A DNA stretch of 61,475 nucleotides from Bacteroidales bacterium (GTDB lineage Bacteria > Bacteroidota > Bacteroidia > Bacteroidales > UBA932): positions 1-61,475 of the forward strand of contig JAGCJX010000008.1 of assembly GCA_017647795.1 (NCBI GenBank). The letters run 5' to 3'. The first letter of the stretch is position 1; every line of letters starts with the position of its first letter. Shown in pieces: positions 19,383 through 28,249 of this stretch. The notes under the pieces were generated by a model that saw only the letters and a list, made by a program, of their open reading frames with translations, ran no database searches and was not told where the DNA came from. The position numbers and the translations under genes are program-made.

Positions 19383-21100
19383 GTGTCGAATTGATCGAGG
19401 AAAGCCACCAGCGAGGTATCGTCGCCGCTGAGGTTGAACTTTTTGCGCAGACGCGTGCGGGCGGTGTTGATGCTGTTGATGCTTTGGTGGGTGATGTTGG
19501 AGATTTCCTTTGTGGACATGTTCAGGTGCATCAGGGTGCAGAGTCGTCGTTCGTTGGGAGTAAGGTTGGGATAGGCTTTGACCAGGTTTTCGAAGAAGGT
19601 CAGGTGGTTTACATTCATTGTTTTTTCTACCTCGTTCCAGTCGTTGTTGGTAACCTTGTCGTTCAGTTGTCGGATGACTTGGAAGAGTTCCTTTTTCACT
19701 TCTGTTGAAAGAGCTTTCTGGTTGGTTTCAGCCAGCCGGTGAATCAGTTCGTCAATGAAGAGCTGGTGCTGGTGTTGTTCCAGCTGTTTCATCAAAATGA
19801 TTTCTTCTTTGCGTTTGATGTCGATGGCAATGTTTTCCTGTTCCAGGCGGTAATGTTCGTTTTTCAGGCGCTGGTTGTGCAGAATCAGGTAGAATACAAA
19901 GGCTCCGACGCCCAACAGGAGCACAACTCCAATGAGAAACAAACGGTTGTATTGTTTGGCCGCTTGTATCTCCTGATCGGCTTGTTTGCGTTCCAGTTGG
20001 TTCAGGGATTTGGATAGGTTGAGGACGATGTTGTTGTTGTTCAGACTGGTGTAGATTTCGTTGTATTTCAAGAGGGCTTCGTAGGCTTCCTGGGTTTTTC
20101 CGATGCCGTTGTAGAGGCGTTGAAGCCAGAAATAGGCGTACATGTTGTCCGGATCAAAGTCGCCGCGACTGAGAATCCGGATGGATTGCTTCAGGTTTTG
20201 GATGGCTTGGAGGGTGTCACCCGAATAACTGTGGTAGTAGCCCGAAGTGGCGTAATAAAAGCCGGAGTCTTTGAAAGTGGAGATCCAGGGCTTGGCTCGT
20301 GTCAAGTATTGTTTTGAGGTGGACAAATTACCCAGGGTAATGCAGTTGAGGCAACCGTTCAGGAAGGCATTCAGGGCCACCGAAGGGATGTGGTATTCCA
20401 GACAAAGCTGTTCGCAGGCTGTCAGAACCGAATCCATTTGTGTCAGGTCCATGGGGTAGGACAGTTGACTGTTCAGGGCGCGGGCCTTCTGGTAGGCTTC
20501 GTCCCGGTTGTGTACGGGGCCGGTGAGCAGGCGGTTGTAGGCCTTGGCCTGGTGGATGTCTTTGTTGTAGAAATAATGGATTTTCTCCATCAGAAGATAA
20601 CACTCCCGAATTTGGTATTTTTCCTTGTATTTTTCAGCGATTTCCATGCCGCTGTGTACATTGTTGAAGGCCGTGTGATAATTGCCCAGATGGGTATTCA
20701 AACGGGCCAGAGCGATGAGGCAATGGCCCCGGGCTTGTTCCTGTTCCAGGGTTTCGTAAATGTGCAGGGCCTTCTCTTGGTAACGGATGGCGTCGTTGAA
20801 TTGGAATTCTGTGTATTCTTTGCGGTGGGCGACAAATTCATAGACTTCGCCCAATTCGGCTACGATCAAGGTGCTGTCAATGTCGGAGAGCAGGGATTGG
20901 CAGAAAATATAGGCATCATCGGGCTGTTTTTCCCGAAGCTGGAGGAACTGGAAGTAGTCGTTGCGTTGTCGGAACGAGGAGAGGCGTTCAAACAAAGGAT
21001 TCTCTTGGATATCTTTTTCGGTGATATTTTTTCCGAATCCTGCGAGGTTGAGCATAAAAAAACAACCCAACCAGAGAAATATGTGTTTTTTAAGAAACAT
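19361..21100 (-). CDS. Membrane-bound TPR-HTH (LuxR-type) regulator
   Basis: 579 aa protein with an N-terminal signal/anchor (residues 1-23), then a helical TPR-like array (about 35-360), one clear membrane helix near 385-405 (LFLIGVVLLLGVGAFVFYLI), a coiled segment, and a C-terminal LuxR-type helix-turn-helix (about 515-575; NLTPNERRLCTLMHLNMSTK). The layout places the TPR sensor in the periplasm and the HTH in the cytoplasm, as known for Bacteroidota one-component regulators. It is divergent from three lipoprotein genes, which are its likely targets (inference). A similar protein is at 58855. No kinase motif is present. Confidence 0.85.
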   Translation of the reverse strand: MFLKKHIFLWLGCFFMLNLAGFGKNITEKDIQENPLFERLSSFRQRNDYFQFLQLREKQPDDAYIFCQSLLSDIDSTLIVAELGEVYEFVAHRKEYTEFQFNDAIRYQEKALHIYETLEQEQARGHCLIALARLNTHLGNYHTAFNNVHSGMEIAEKYKEKYQIRECYLLMEKIHYFYNKDIHQAKAYNRLLTGPVHNRDEAYQKARALNSQLSYPMDLTQMDSVLTACEQLCLEYHIPSVALNAFLNGCLNCITLGNLSTSKQYLTRAKPWISTFKDSGFYYATSGYYHSYSGDTLQAIQNLKQSIRILSRGDFDPDNMYAYFWLQRLYNGIGKTQEAYEALLKYNEIYTSLNNNNIVLNLSKSLNQLERKQADQEIQAAKQYNRLFLIGVVLLLGVGAFVFYLILHNQRLKNEHYRLEQENIAIDIKRKEEIILMKQLEQHQHQLFIDELIHRLAETNQKALSTEVKKELFQVIRQLNDKVTNNDWNEVEKTMNVNHLTFFENLVKAYPNLTPNERRLCTLMHLNMSTKEISNITHQSINSINTARTRLRKKFNLSGDDTSLVAFLDQFDTKKETNF

Positions 21101-21208
21101 CAGTATAATAAGTAGTTAAATAAAATTGTATGACAAATGTACTACTAAATTTCCAAAATGTAGTAATAATGTAATAGAAAAAAGACCCCAAAAAATTGGC
21201 TCGTTCGG

Positions 21209-21216
21209 TATCTTTG
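21209..21216 (+). promoter_or_regulatory. -7 box TATCTTTG upstream of the lipoprotein operon
   Basis: TATCTTTG lies 20 bases before the ATG of the first of three lipoprotein genes. A good -33 element is not seen at the usual distance, which may mean the promoter needs an activator such as the divergent HTH regulator. Confidence 0.45.
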
Positions 21217-21235
21217 TCAAAAAGCAAACCGCCTT

Positions 21236-22831
21236 ATGAGAAAAATTATCTTTTCCCTTGTAGCCATGGCAGCCTTGATTGCCTGCAAAGAAGAACCGAA
21301 AGAACCCATTGCCTTGTCAACTCCGAATCCGGTCTTGGTCGAAGTGACCGAAGATGCCGCCCTCGTGAGTTGGGAAATGGTCGCCAATGCCGGTGGATAT
21401 ACCTATCGTTTGAACGCTGGAGAGGAACGTACCACGCGCGATAACGAAGTGCGATTGGAAAATCTCACCCCGGAAACGGCTTATACCTTTGAAGTAATGG
21501 CCAACACAGCATCTGAAGAATACCTTTCTTCCGCTTGGTCCAAAGTTGAATTTTCAACTGCGGCTTACGTGCCTGGGTTTCAGATTGTGGTTGACGAAAC
21601 TCGTACTACCGCCTATTCGGTAGAATTCGACATCGTTCCTGATTTGAAGGAAAAGACCTATTATTATGACCTGTATTCAACTGCACGTTGGAATGAGACA
21701 ACTTTAGCTGAGATCCAAGCCGAGATCGATGCCTCCATGCATACGTTTGCAGACATGATGGATATGACCTATGAAGAGGTCATTGAAATGATGTTGTCTT
21801 CCGGCGATCAATTTAACATTTACAGCGGAGCCGGTTTCCGTGGCAATACCGAATTCTGTGTATTTGCTTTCTATTGGGATGTTGAAGAGGGAATGTCCTC
21901 CGAAGCTTCGGTGGTGTATTTTACCACACCTGAGCCCAAAACATCGAGCGAGCGTGTCGATTTGTTCTTTGATCCCGTAGAACCCTACAACATGACATTG
22001 ACTTGCGAACCGTCGTCGGGTGTGCAGGAGTATTATTTGATTTTTGATACCACCGAACGTGTGGAAGAGATTCTGGCTACCATGGAAGACGAAGAGGCCA
22101 TCCTGTCCTACGGAGCTATGAACTATGGTGTGAAATTGAGCGATCTTCAAGTCCTGGAGCAACAAGGCCTTCGTCCCGAAACCTCATACACAGCCTTGGT
22201 AATGGCCATTGACAAACAAGGCAACCGTTTCTTGGAAGAATTGGAACAAACCACACCGGCAGAAGAGAACAAGGACCTCGTAGAGTCTGAGTTGTTTACT
22301 TCGTTGTTGGGTGAGTGGACCGCCGTTCAAACCATCAACGATTTGTACAGCGGACCGTACGAATCACGTTTTACCGTGAACATTGTGCAGGAAGTACCTG
22401 ATTATGACTACGATTACCGCTCCCAAAACCAATTGGTTGCGTTGGTGGATGGTTGGAATTCCTTGACTTACTACGGTGTAGAGGCGCTCGCAAACGATGG
22501 CATTGAGGACCCGGAATTGAAATTTGGACCGAAATGGCTGATCAACATTGCAGAAGGAGATGTCATGACCGTGGATGGTCAGGCACACCACTCGGTGATT
22601 GGCTGGATGTTCTTTGGGGATTGCTATTTTGTGAATGCAAAGGCAGACGGCACCCAAATCTACACCGACCAAGACCTTGAAGTTACCCTTTCGGAAGATG
22701 GCAATACCTTGACGATTGCGTCTCCTGCCGGTCTGACCGATGTGTATCCGAGTTTGGCGTACAATTTTGAAGGATTTGGTTGGATGGCTTATTTCTGTGG
22801 CGGATCCAACATCGTATTAACCCGTAAATAA
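21236..22831 (+). CDS. Lipoprotein with FN3-like modules
   Basis: 531 aa lipoprotein: the signal peptide ends in LIAC with lipidated Cys17. Residues 25-110 form a fibronectin III-like domain (LENLTPETAYTFEV). Two larger modules follow (about 112-232 and 238-345), each with an inserted acidic helical segment, such as TYEEVIEMM at about 178. The C-terminal part (350-531) is a separate beta-rich domain, perhaps lipocalin-like in layout (LLGEWTAVQTIND). Likely surface-exposed or periplasmic. First gene of a three-gene run with 20-21-base gaps. No enzyme motif; binding or adhesion is only a guess. Confidence 0.85.
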   Translation: MRKIIFSLVAMAALIACKEEPKEPIALSTPNPVLVEVTEDAALVSWEMVANAGGYTYRLNAGEERTTRDNEVRLENLTPETAYTFEVMANTASEEYLSSAWSKVEFSTAAYVPGFQIVVDETRTTAYSVEFDIVPDLKEKTYYYDLYSTARWNETTLAEIQAEIDASMHTFADMMDMTYEEVIEMMLSSGDQFNIYSGAGFRGNTEFCVFAFYWDVEEGMSSEASVVYFTTPEPKTSSERVDLFFDPVEPYNMTLTCEPSSGVQEYYLIFDTTERVEEILATMEDEEAILSYGAMNYGVKLSDLQVLEQQGLRPETSYTALVMAIDKQGNRFLEELEQTTPAEENKDLVESELFTSLLGEWTAVQTINDLYSGPYESRFTVNIVQEVPDYDYDYRSQNQLVALVDGWNSLTYYGVEALANDGIEDPELKFGPKWLINIAEGDVMTVDGQAHHSVIGWMFFGDCYFVNAKADGTQIYTDQDLEVTLSEDGNTLTIASPAGLTDVYPSLAYNFEGFGWMAYFCGGSNIVLTRK

Positions 22832-22851
22832 TCAATTTTAACAATAATAAT

Positions 22852-25005
22852 ATGAGAAAGTCCCTTTTGTTCACTTTAGCAGCCCTGCTGTTCGGTTTGG
22901 TTGCTTGTTCAGAAAAAGATGAACCGGTTGTTATTCCTTCCATTGTGTTGGAAAAGGTTTCTTCGGATGTGAATTCTTTGAACTTCAACGTGACCTTGAA
23001 AGATGCCCAACAGGCCGCGTATGTGGTGCTGGAAGAGAATCTTCCCTTGCCCTCGTTGGCAGAGATTCTTAGTGACGGTGTGCTTTTGGATACCCGCAAA
23101 GCGGAAGCAACCATTGTTGTAAATGACTTGACCCCGGAAACCAGCTACCAAGTCATTGCAGCTGCGTCCAATGGCACACAACAAGTGGCCTCCAACACCT
23201 TGTACATGGCGACTACCGCGTTGCCGGAACTGACGCTGGATGTTACCTTGGGCAAAGTGACCCACGAAGAGATGACTTTCCAAGTACAAGCGCAAAATGC
23301 CGAGAAGGTGGCCTATCTGGTGGTGTATGCTTCGAACGAAGTACCGGAAGCCAACTATGTCTTGGTGAATGGAAACGAAGTGGCTCTGAACAACGGAAAG
23401 GCCGAAGTGAGGGTGAAAGGTTTGGAATGTGCGAAGGAATATATGTTGCGCGTGGTGGCGCAAGGTCATACCCAAGTGGTGGCTGCAGACCCCGTTTACT
23501 TTGAAACCGAAGACAATCCCGCCAACGTGATCCGTCACGACTATACCGTAGCCCATGGTTTCTCTTGGGGATCCAACTACTTCATCCAATTGTCCTACGG
23601 CGAATACGATGACGACATGTTGTGCCTGGACTTTTATGCCCAAGAACAAAATTACTTGCCGGCCGGTGTGTACGAAGTCAGAGAAAGCACCGAAGCCCCG
23701 GTTTTGAGCACCTACTATTCTACGTTGGGATACGAGGACGGTGTCAAATTCCGCAGCGGACAAGTGGAAGTGATCATTGATCAGGAAGCCAAGACCTATA
23801 CTTTTGATGTAGACATTATCTTGATTGACGGCCGCCATTTGGTAGCCAGCTACGCAGGCGAAGTGGACGGTATGCCGATTGAAGAAGAAATCCCGACCGA
23901 ATACGTGACCTTTACCGCAGCTGCGGCCGAAAAAGTGAACGATGACGGTTCCCGTTGGATGTTGTCCCTCTCGGATGCAAACGGCAACGAAGCAACCTTT
24001 GATTTGAATACTGCTTCTTTGAACTACATTCAAGGAACCTCTTACACCATCGGTACGACCGAATTGGGTGAATTCAATGCAGCCAACTCTTCCTTCACGT
24101 TGGCCGCCAATCCGGGCGAAGATTGTGCTTTTGCAACGGGTACTTTGCACGTCAGCTTAGACTGGATGGCACAAGAATACTCCATGAGCTTGTATGCAAC
24201 CTTGGAAAACGGTACTCCCGTTGAAGCAACATTCCAAGGCGTTGTGGAAGGTTCGGAATTGAATAAATCAGAAGATGTGATCACGGTCGATTTGTACCAT
24301 GCATCGGCAAGTTCATACTCTTCCGGTTCGAACTGGTACATCAACTTGTCGGATGAAAAAGAAAACTACCGCCTGACCTTGGATGTGTACTGCAAAGCAG
24401 CCAAGTTCTTGCCGGAAGGTGAATACACCTTGGGATCGACCGTATCGGGTCAACTCAACCAAGAAATCAGCCAAATCAACATCGTGGGCGAAGGATCCTA
24501 CATCTTTGAAGCAGCAACCCTCTTGGTGGAAATTGATTACGAGGCCAAGACCTATCGGATGGATCTGATTGCAGAAATCGAAGACGGTCGTACTTTCGAG
24601 TGCATTTATGAAGGAGAGGTAGCCGGTATGACAGTGGAAGAAGTGGATAACGGAGAAGTGCTGGAGGTTGTTTGGACTTCCGCTAGCATACGCCACTGGT
24701 ACTCCAACAACTTCCAATTGGTGTTGCAAGATGAAAACAGCGAGTACACCGCAGATTTGGATATGTATTCGTCCAGCACGGATTACCTGGCAGGTGGCAC
24801 GTATGTTTTGGATGGTTCTTCCGATGAATTTACCATACGTGATACCTACAGTTATTTCCGTATCAAGGCAGAAGGTAACGAAGATCTTAAATACAGTGCT
24901 GCCGAAGTAGTGGTTGCACTGGATGCAGAAAACAACATCGTACAAGTGGACTTTACGGCAACGTTGACAGACGGTCGCCAATTTAAGGGTACGTATACCA
25001 AGTAG
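22852..25005 (+). CDS. Lipoprotein with four tandem beta-rich repeats
   Basis: 717 aa lipoprotein with lipobox LVAC (Cys19). Two FN3-like domains (about 30-120 and 125-218) are followed by four repeats of about 110-120 aa: 227-340, 350-468, 476-594 and 605-717. Each repeat has a pattern of aromatic-rich start (WYINLSD), LDxY, YLPxGxYxLG, a central strand, then an acidic turn with TYxxDxxxxxxDGRxFxxxYxGxVxGM. The repeats differ clearly from each other, so they are old. I do not recognise the family. Codons match the neighbouring chromosome. Middle gene of the lipoprotein operon. Confidence 0.85.
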   Translation: MRKSLLFTLAALLFGLVACSEKDEPVVIPSIVLEKVSSDVNSLNFNVTLKDAQQAAYVVLEENLPLPSLAEILSDGVLLDTRKAEATIVVNDLTPETSYQVIAAASNGTQQVASNTLYMATTALPELTLDVTLGKVTHEEMTFQVQAQNAEKVAYLVVYASNEVPEANYVLVNGNEVALNNGKAEVRVKGLECAKEYMLRVVAQGHTQVVAADPVYFETEDNPANVIRHDYTVAHGFSWGSNYFIQLSYGEYDDDMLCLDFYAQEQNYLPAGVYEVRESTEAPVLSTYYSTLGYEDGVKFRSGQVEVIIDQEAKTYTFDVDIILIDGRHLVASYAGEVDGMPIEEEIPTEYVTFTAAAAEKVNDDGSRWMLSLSDANGNEATFDLNTASLNYIQGTSYTIGTTELGEFNAANSSFTLAANPGEDCAFATGTLHVSLDWMAQEYSMSLYATLENGTPVEATFQGVVEGSELNKSEDVITVDLYHASASSYSSGSNWYINLSDEKENYRLTLDVYCKAAKFLPEGEYTLGSTVSGQLNQEISQINIVGEGSYIFEAATLLVEIDYEAKTYRMDLIAEIEDGRTFECIYEGEVAGMTVEEVDNGEVLEVVWTSASIRHWYSNNFQLVLQDENSEYTADLDMYSSSTDYLAGGTYVLDGSSDEFTIRDTYSYFRIKAEGNEDLKYSAAEVVVALDAENNIVQVDFTATLTDGRQFKGTYTK

Positions 25006-25026
25006 TCACGCAACACAATAAGATTT

Positions 25027-26925
25027 ATGAAAAGGTTTTTATCCACTTGGATATTTGTGATAGGAGTCTTGGCAATCCTGACGGGTTGCCAAGAAGATCC
25101 TGTTGTCAAAAAGGCTACATTGACGTTGGAAAAAACGGAAATCACAGTTCCTGCCGAAGGGGGCCGGTTTGCAGTGCAATTCCAACTGGAAAATCCGGTG
25201 GAAGGGGCACAACTCCGTGTAACCCCGGAACACGATTGGGTGAGCAACATCGAGGTCTCCGAAGCGGGTGTACTCTCGTTTGATGTGGCCTTGAGCCGTG
25301 ACCAGGCGGAACGTGTTTGTCGTCTGGACCTGGCTTACCCGGGAATCTATCCGAACGGATTGATCAAAGTCCGTCAGGAAAAAGGCCTCCCTCCGTCCTT
25401 CTCATACAACGTCAAAGAGGTGAATGCCCATTCGTTTGTGGCGGATGTGCTTCCCTTGGACAAAGAAATGCCTTACCTCTTCCTGGTGGGTTACGGCGAC
25501 TACATGAAGGAGAACGGAATGGACGAAGACGATGCGGCCTTGATTGCCGACGACATCGCCTATTTTGAAAGCTTTGCAGCAAACTTTGGGGTGGACGTGA
25601 AGGATGCTATCCAAAGTTTCATGTACCAAGGAGACCAGTTGGATTACAAGGTGAACGGTACAACTCCGAGCACCGAATACGTCCTGTATGCCTATGGTTT
25701 CGACATCAACACGATGACTCCGACGACCGAGGTTTGTCGCCACTCCGTGATGACCCGGGAAATTGAAAACAAACAAGTGATGTTTGATTTCGACATCGTG
25801 TGCGACGGCCCGAAGGTTTCTTTGACAATTACCCCGGAAGACTATGCCGGTCACTTCTTCTTTGATTTGATGGCCGTTGAAGATTGTCCGGAGGGACTGA
25901 GCCAAGAGGAAATCAATGCCATTTGCTATGAGGTGTGGGAAAGTTGGAAAAGCTACCACATGATGTTTGGATTTGAAATCGCAGATGTCCTGAAAATCCT
26001 GGCTTATCGCGACCAAGCAACCTGGGAAGGCGAATTGGATTGCGAATCGGACTATGTGGTCTTTGCTTACACCATGGACGAAGAAGCCATCATTGATTCG
26101 GATACCCAAGTTGAATATTTCACCACCGGTTCGGTGCAACCTTCCGAAAACGTCATCGATCTTTCAGTTTCCGATATCTACAGCCGCAAGGCAACCGTTA
26201 CGGTAACGCCGAGTAACACCGATCCCTATGTTGCCCTGGTTGTGGCAGAAAACCGTTTTGAAGGCATGAGTGACGATGAAATCATGGACTATATCATTGA
26301 AAACTTCACTCTGAACATCGTAAACAAAGGATTTACCACCAGTGTAACAGGCTTGACTCCGGAAAGCACCTACCATTTGATTGCGTTTGGGGTGTCGGGT
26401 GGCCAACCGAACACCGAATTGTTTAAGACCGAGTTTACCACCGGTGCGAAAGTTTATTCTTCTTCCAGCATGACCCTGACTGCCGGTCCTTTCTACGACA
26501 CCCAAGACATCGCGGCGCTGGATCCGGCTTGGTCCGACTATACCGCGTACGATGCGATGTTCCCGGTAGAGGTTGAATTGGTGGGCAAGGCAGAGAATGT
26601 CTACTACGGTGTTCTGGATGCTTACAATTATCAGTACTTCAGTGAAGAGCAACGGTACAGCTACTTGGTTGACTTCGGTCCCTGCGAGATGAGTGCCATC
26701 TTTGCATTGGACTATGACGAAGAACTGGTACTCTTCGGGTTTGTCGAAGACGTGGATGGCAATTACTCCGAAATTTGGGGTAGTGAGCCGTTCACCCTCC
26801 TCTACGAAAACCGTTCCGATGCCCAAGAGTTCTTGGATGCCTTGGCGGCAACACAAAACAAGGTTCCTGTACCGCAACGGGTGCAAGAACCTCGAAACCA
26901 ACGTCAGCAAGAAGTGACTTTATAG
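25027..26925 (+). CDS. Lipoprotein with BACON-like and repeated modules
   Basis: 632 aa lipoprotein with lipobox LTGC (Cys21). Residues 30-118 resemble a BACON-type beta-sandwich (TLEKTEITVPAEGGRFAV ... IKVRQE). Three modules follow (about 124-240, 246-368, 375-473); each begins with beta strands, has an acidic helical insert (MDEDDAALIADDI, LSQEEINAICYEV, MSDDEIMDYIIEN) and closes with a TPxxxYxxxAYG-type strand. A further beta-rich region runs 478-595. The same module type occurs in the first lipoprotein of this operon. Its stop overlaps the convergent SGNH gene by 6 bases. Confidence 0.85.
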   Translation: MKRFLSTWIFVIGVLAILTGCQEDPVVKKATLTLEKTEITVPAEGGRFAVQFQLENPVEGAQLRVTPEHDWVSNIEVSEAGVLSFDVALSRDQAERVCRLDLAYPGIYPNGLIKVRQEKGLPPSFSYNVKEVNAHSFVADVLPLDKEMPYLFLVGYGDYMKENGMDEDDAALIADDIAYFESFAANFGVDVKDAIQSFMYQGDQLDYKVNGTTPSTEYVLYAYGFDINTMTPTTEVCRHSVMTREIENKQVMFDFDIVCDGPKVSLTITPEDYAGHFFFDLMAVEDCPEGLSQEEINAICYEVWESWKSYHMMFGFEIADVLKILAYRDQATWEGELDCESDYVVFAYTMDEEAIIDSDTQVEYFTTGSVQPSENVIDLSVSDIYSRKATVTVTPSNTDPYVALVVAENRFEGMSDDEIMDYIIENFTLNIVNKGFTTSVTGLTPESTYHLIAFGVSGGQPNTELFKTEFTTGAKVYSSSSMTLTAGPFYDTQDIAALDPAWSDYTAYDAMFPVEVELVGKAENVYYGVLDAYNYQYFSEEQRYSYLVDFGPCEMSAIFALDYDEELVLFGFVEDVDGNYSEIWGSEPFTLLYENRSDAQEFLDALAATQNKVPVPQRVQEPRNQRQQEVTL

Positions 26926-28239
26926 ATAAGGTTGGATCATTTTGTTCCAAATCCGATATGCATTCGGAAGCAAATGGATGCCGTCTACCGTGTAGGCGGC
27001 ATCTAAGTTTCCGTCCACATCGGTGAGTTCAGCAGCCAAATCCAAGTAGGTGTAACCGTAAATGGATGCGTATTCTACCAAACGTTTGTTGATTTCCACA
27101 GCCTTCGGATTCCGGCCTTCGTGGTAAGGCGACATCGGGTGTTGGGGCAGGGTGCTGATCACATACAGCTCTGTTTCCGGTGTCTTGGTACGCAGGCAGA
27201 TGAGAATTTTTCGATAGGTCTCCCAGACTTGCTCCGGCGTTGCATTCGCATCATTGATGAAGTTGTTGGTGGAAATCAGCAAGAAGACCTTTTTGGGGTG
27301 TGCGGCGATGAGGCTATCCAGGCGCATCAGCACGCCTTCGACCGTATCCCCGTTGATACCGTAGTTGATGACCTGGTTGTTCTCGGTCCATTCTTCCCAC
27401 CAGCAGTTGTTGGTCAGGCTGTTGCCCAGCATCACGATGGCATCCTCCGGCAGGGGGAGGGTGTTGAACATGGATACGCGGGAGTAATAGTGGCCGAACA
27501 TATCCGGGTATTGTTTGCGGTAGGTTTCGTTGGAAATTTCGTCCATGCGGTTGTGGGCTGTCAGACCGATGTAAGGTTCCAGGAAGCGGGTGAGGTGGGC
27601 ATAGCCAGCCCCGTTGATGCGGCTACCATCGAAGGTAAAGCCTTGTTTCAGCACTTTGTTCTTGTCGGTCATTACCTCGGTGGTGTTGAGGAAGCGGTAG
27701 GGTGCTGCATCCGCCCCTTTCATCAGTCGCTGGTTGACGACATAGGCCGAGTCAACCCACGCTTCTCCTTGGGCCTGCAGTTTGGGGTCGGGCACGATGC
27801 TCATCACGTAAATTTCAGTATTGGGAGAGATTTCGTGTGCTTCTTGCACCATGTTGACAATGGCTTCCGCGGTGGCAACCGCCGATTTTTTGAGTTTTAG
27901 GTCGTAGAGTCCGGTGCAGAGAAAGAGCTTGCTGGGCTTGCTTTCCATGAGTTCCGGCAGGCGATAGGCCGTGCATTGGGTGCCTTCCAAGGCAATACCC
28001 CGGTTCTTTACCCGACTGTCGTTGTAAAAGCGGTTCCAGATGCCCCGGTCGATGACATCATCTCCTACCAGGAGGATGTCTCCTTTGTCCAGCCCCAAGG
28101 TTTGGTACTGGGTGTGGCGTTCTTGGAAATAGGTAATCTGTCCGTGTTCGGTCGGGTATTCGGGGGTGGTGTTGCAACCGACCACGTACGGCAAAGCCGC
28201 CCATACCCAAAGCAAAGGGAATCGGAGGAACGTTTTCAT
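26920..28239 (-). CDS. Lipoprotein with tandem SGNH hydrolase domains, first one degenerate
   Basis: 439 aa with a lipobox at VVGC (Cys22). Two SGNH/GDSL-like domains lie in tandem. The second (about 235-439) has GNS with Ser274 as nucleophile, a STNN block III near 323-326 and the DGIH block with Asp419 and His422, so it should be active as an esterase or acetylhydrolase. The first (about 45-215) keeps the fold pattern, but the nucleophile position is Asp61 (GDD) and the DGxH block reads DGSR with Arg207, so it looks inactive. The start is ATG 28239, which opens the signal peptide; it is 10 bases after the ychF stop. Confidence 0.85.
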   Translation of the reverse strand: MKTFLRFPLLWVWAALPYVVGCNTTPEYPTEHGQITYFQERHTQYQTLGLDKGDILLVGDDVIDRGIWNRFYNDSRVKNRGIALEGTQCTAYRLPELMESKPSKLFLCTGLYDLKLKKSAVATAEAIVNMVQEAHEISPNTEIYVMSIVPDPKLQAQGEAWVDSAYVVNQRLMKGADAAPYRFLNTTEVMTDKNKVLKQGFTFDGSRINGAGYAHLTRFLEPYIGLTAHNRMDEISNETYRKQYPDMFGHYYSRVSMFNTLPLPEDAIVMLGNSLTNNCWWEEWTENNQVINYGINGDTVEGVLMRLDSLIAAHPKKVFLLISTNNFINDANATPEQVWETYRKILICLRTKTPETELYVISTLPQHPMSPYHEGRNPKAVEINKRLVEYASIYGYTYLDLAAELTDVDGNLDAAYTVDGIHLLPNAYRIWNKMIQPYL

Positions 28240-28249
28240 GGTGATGGGA

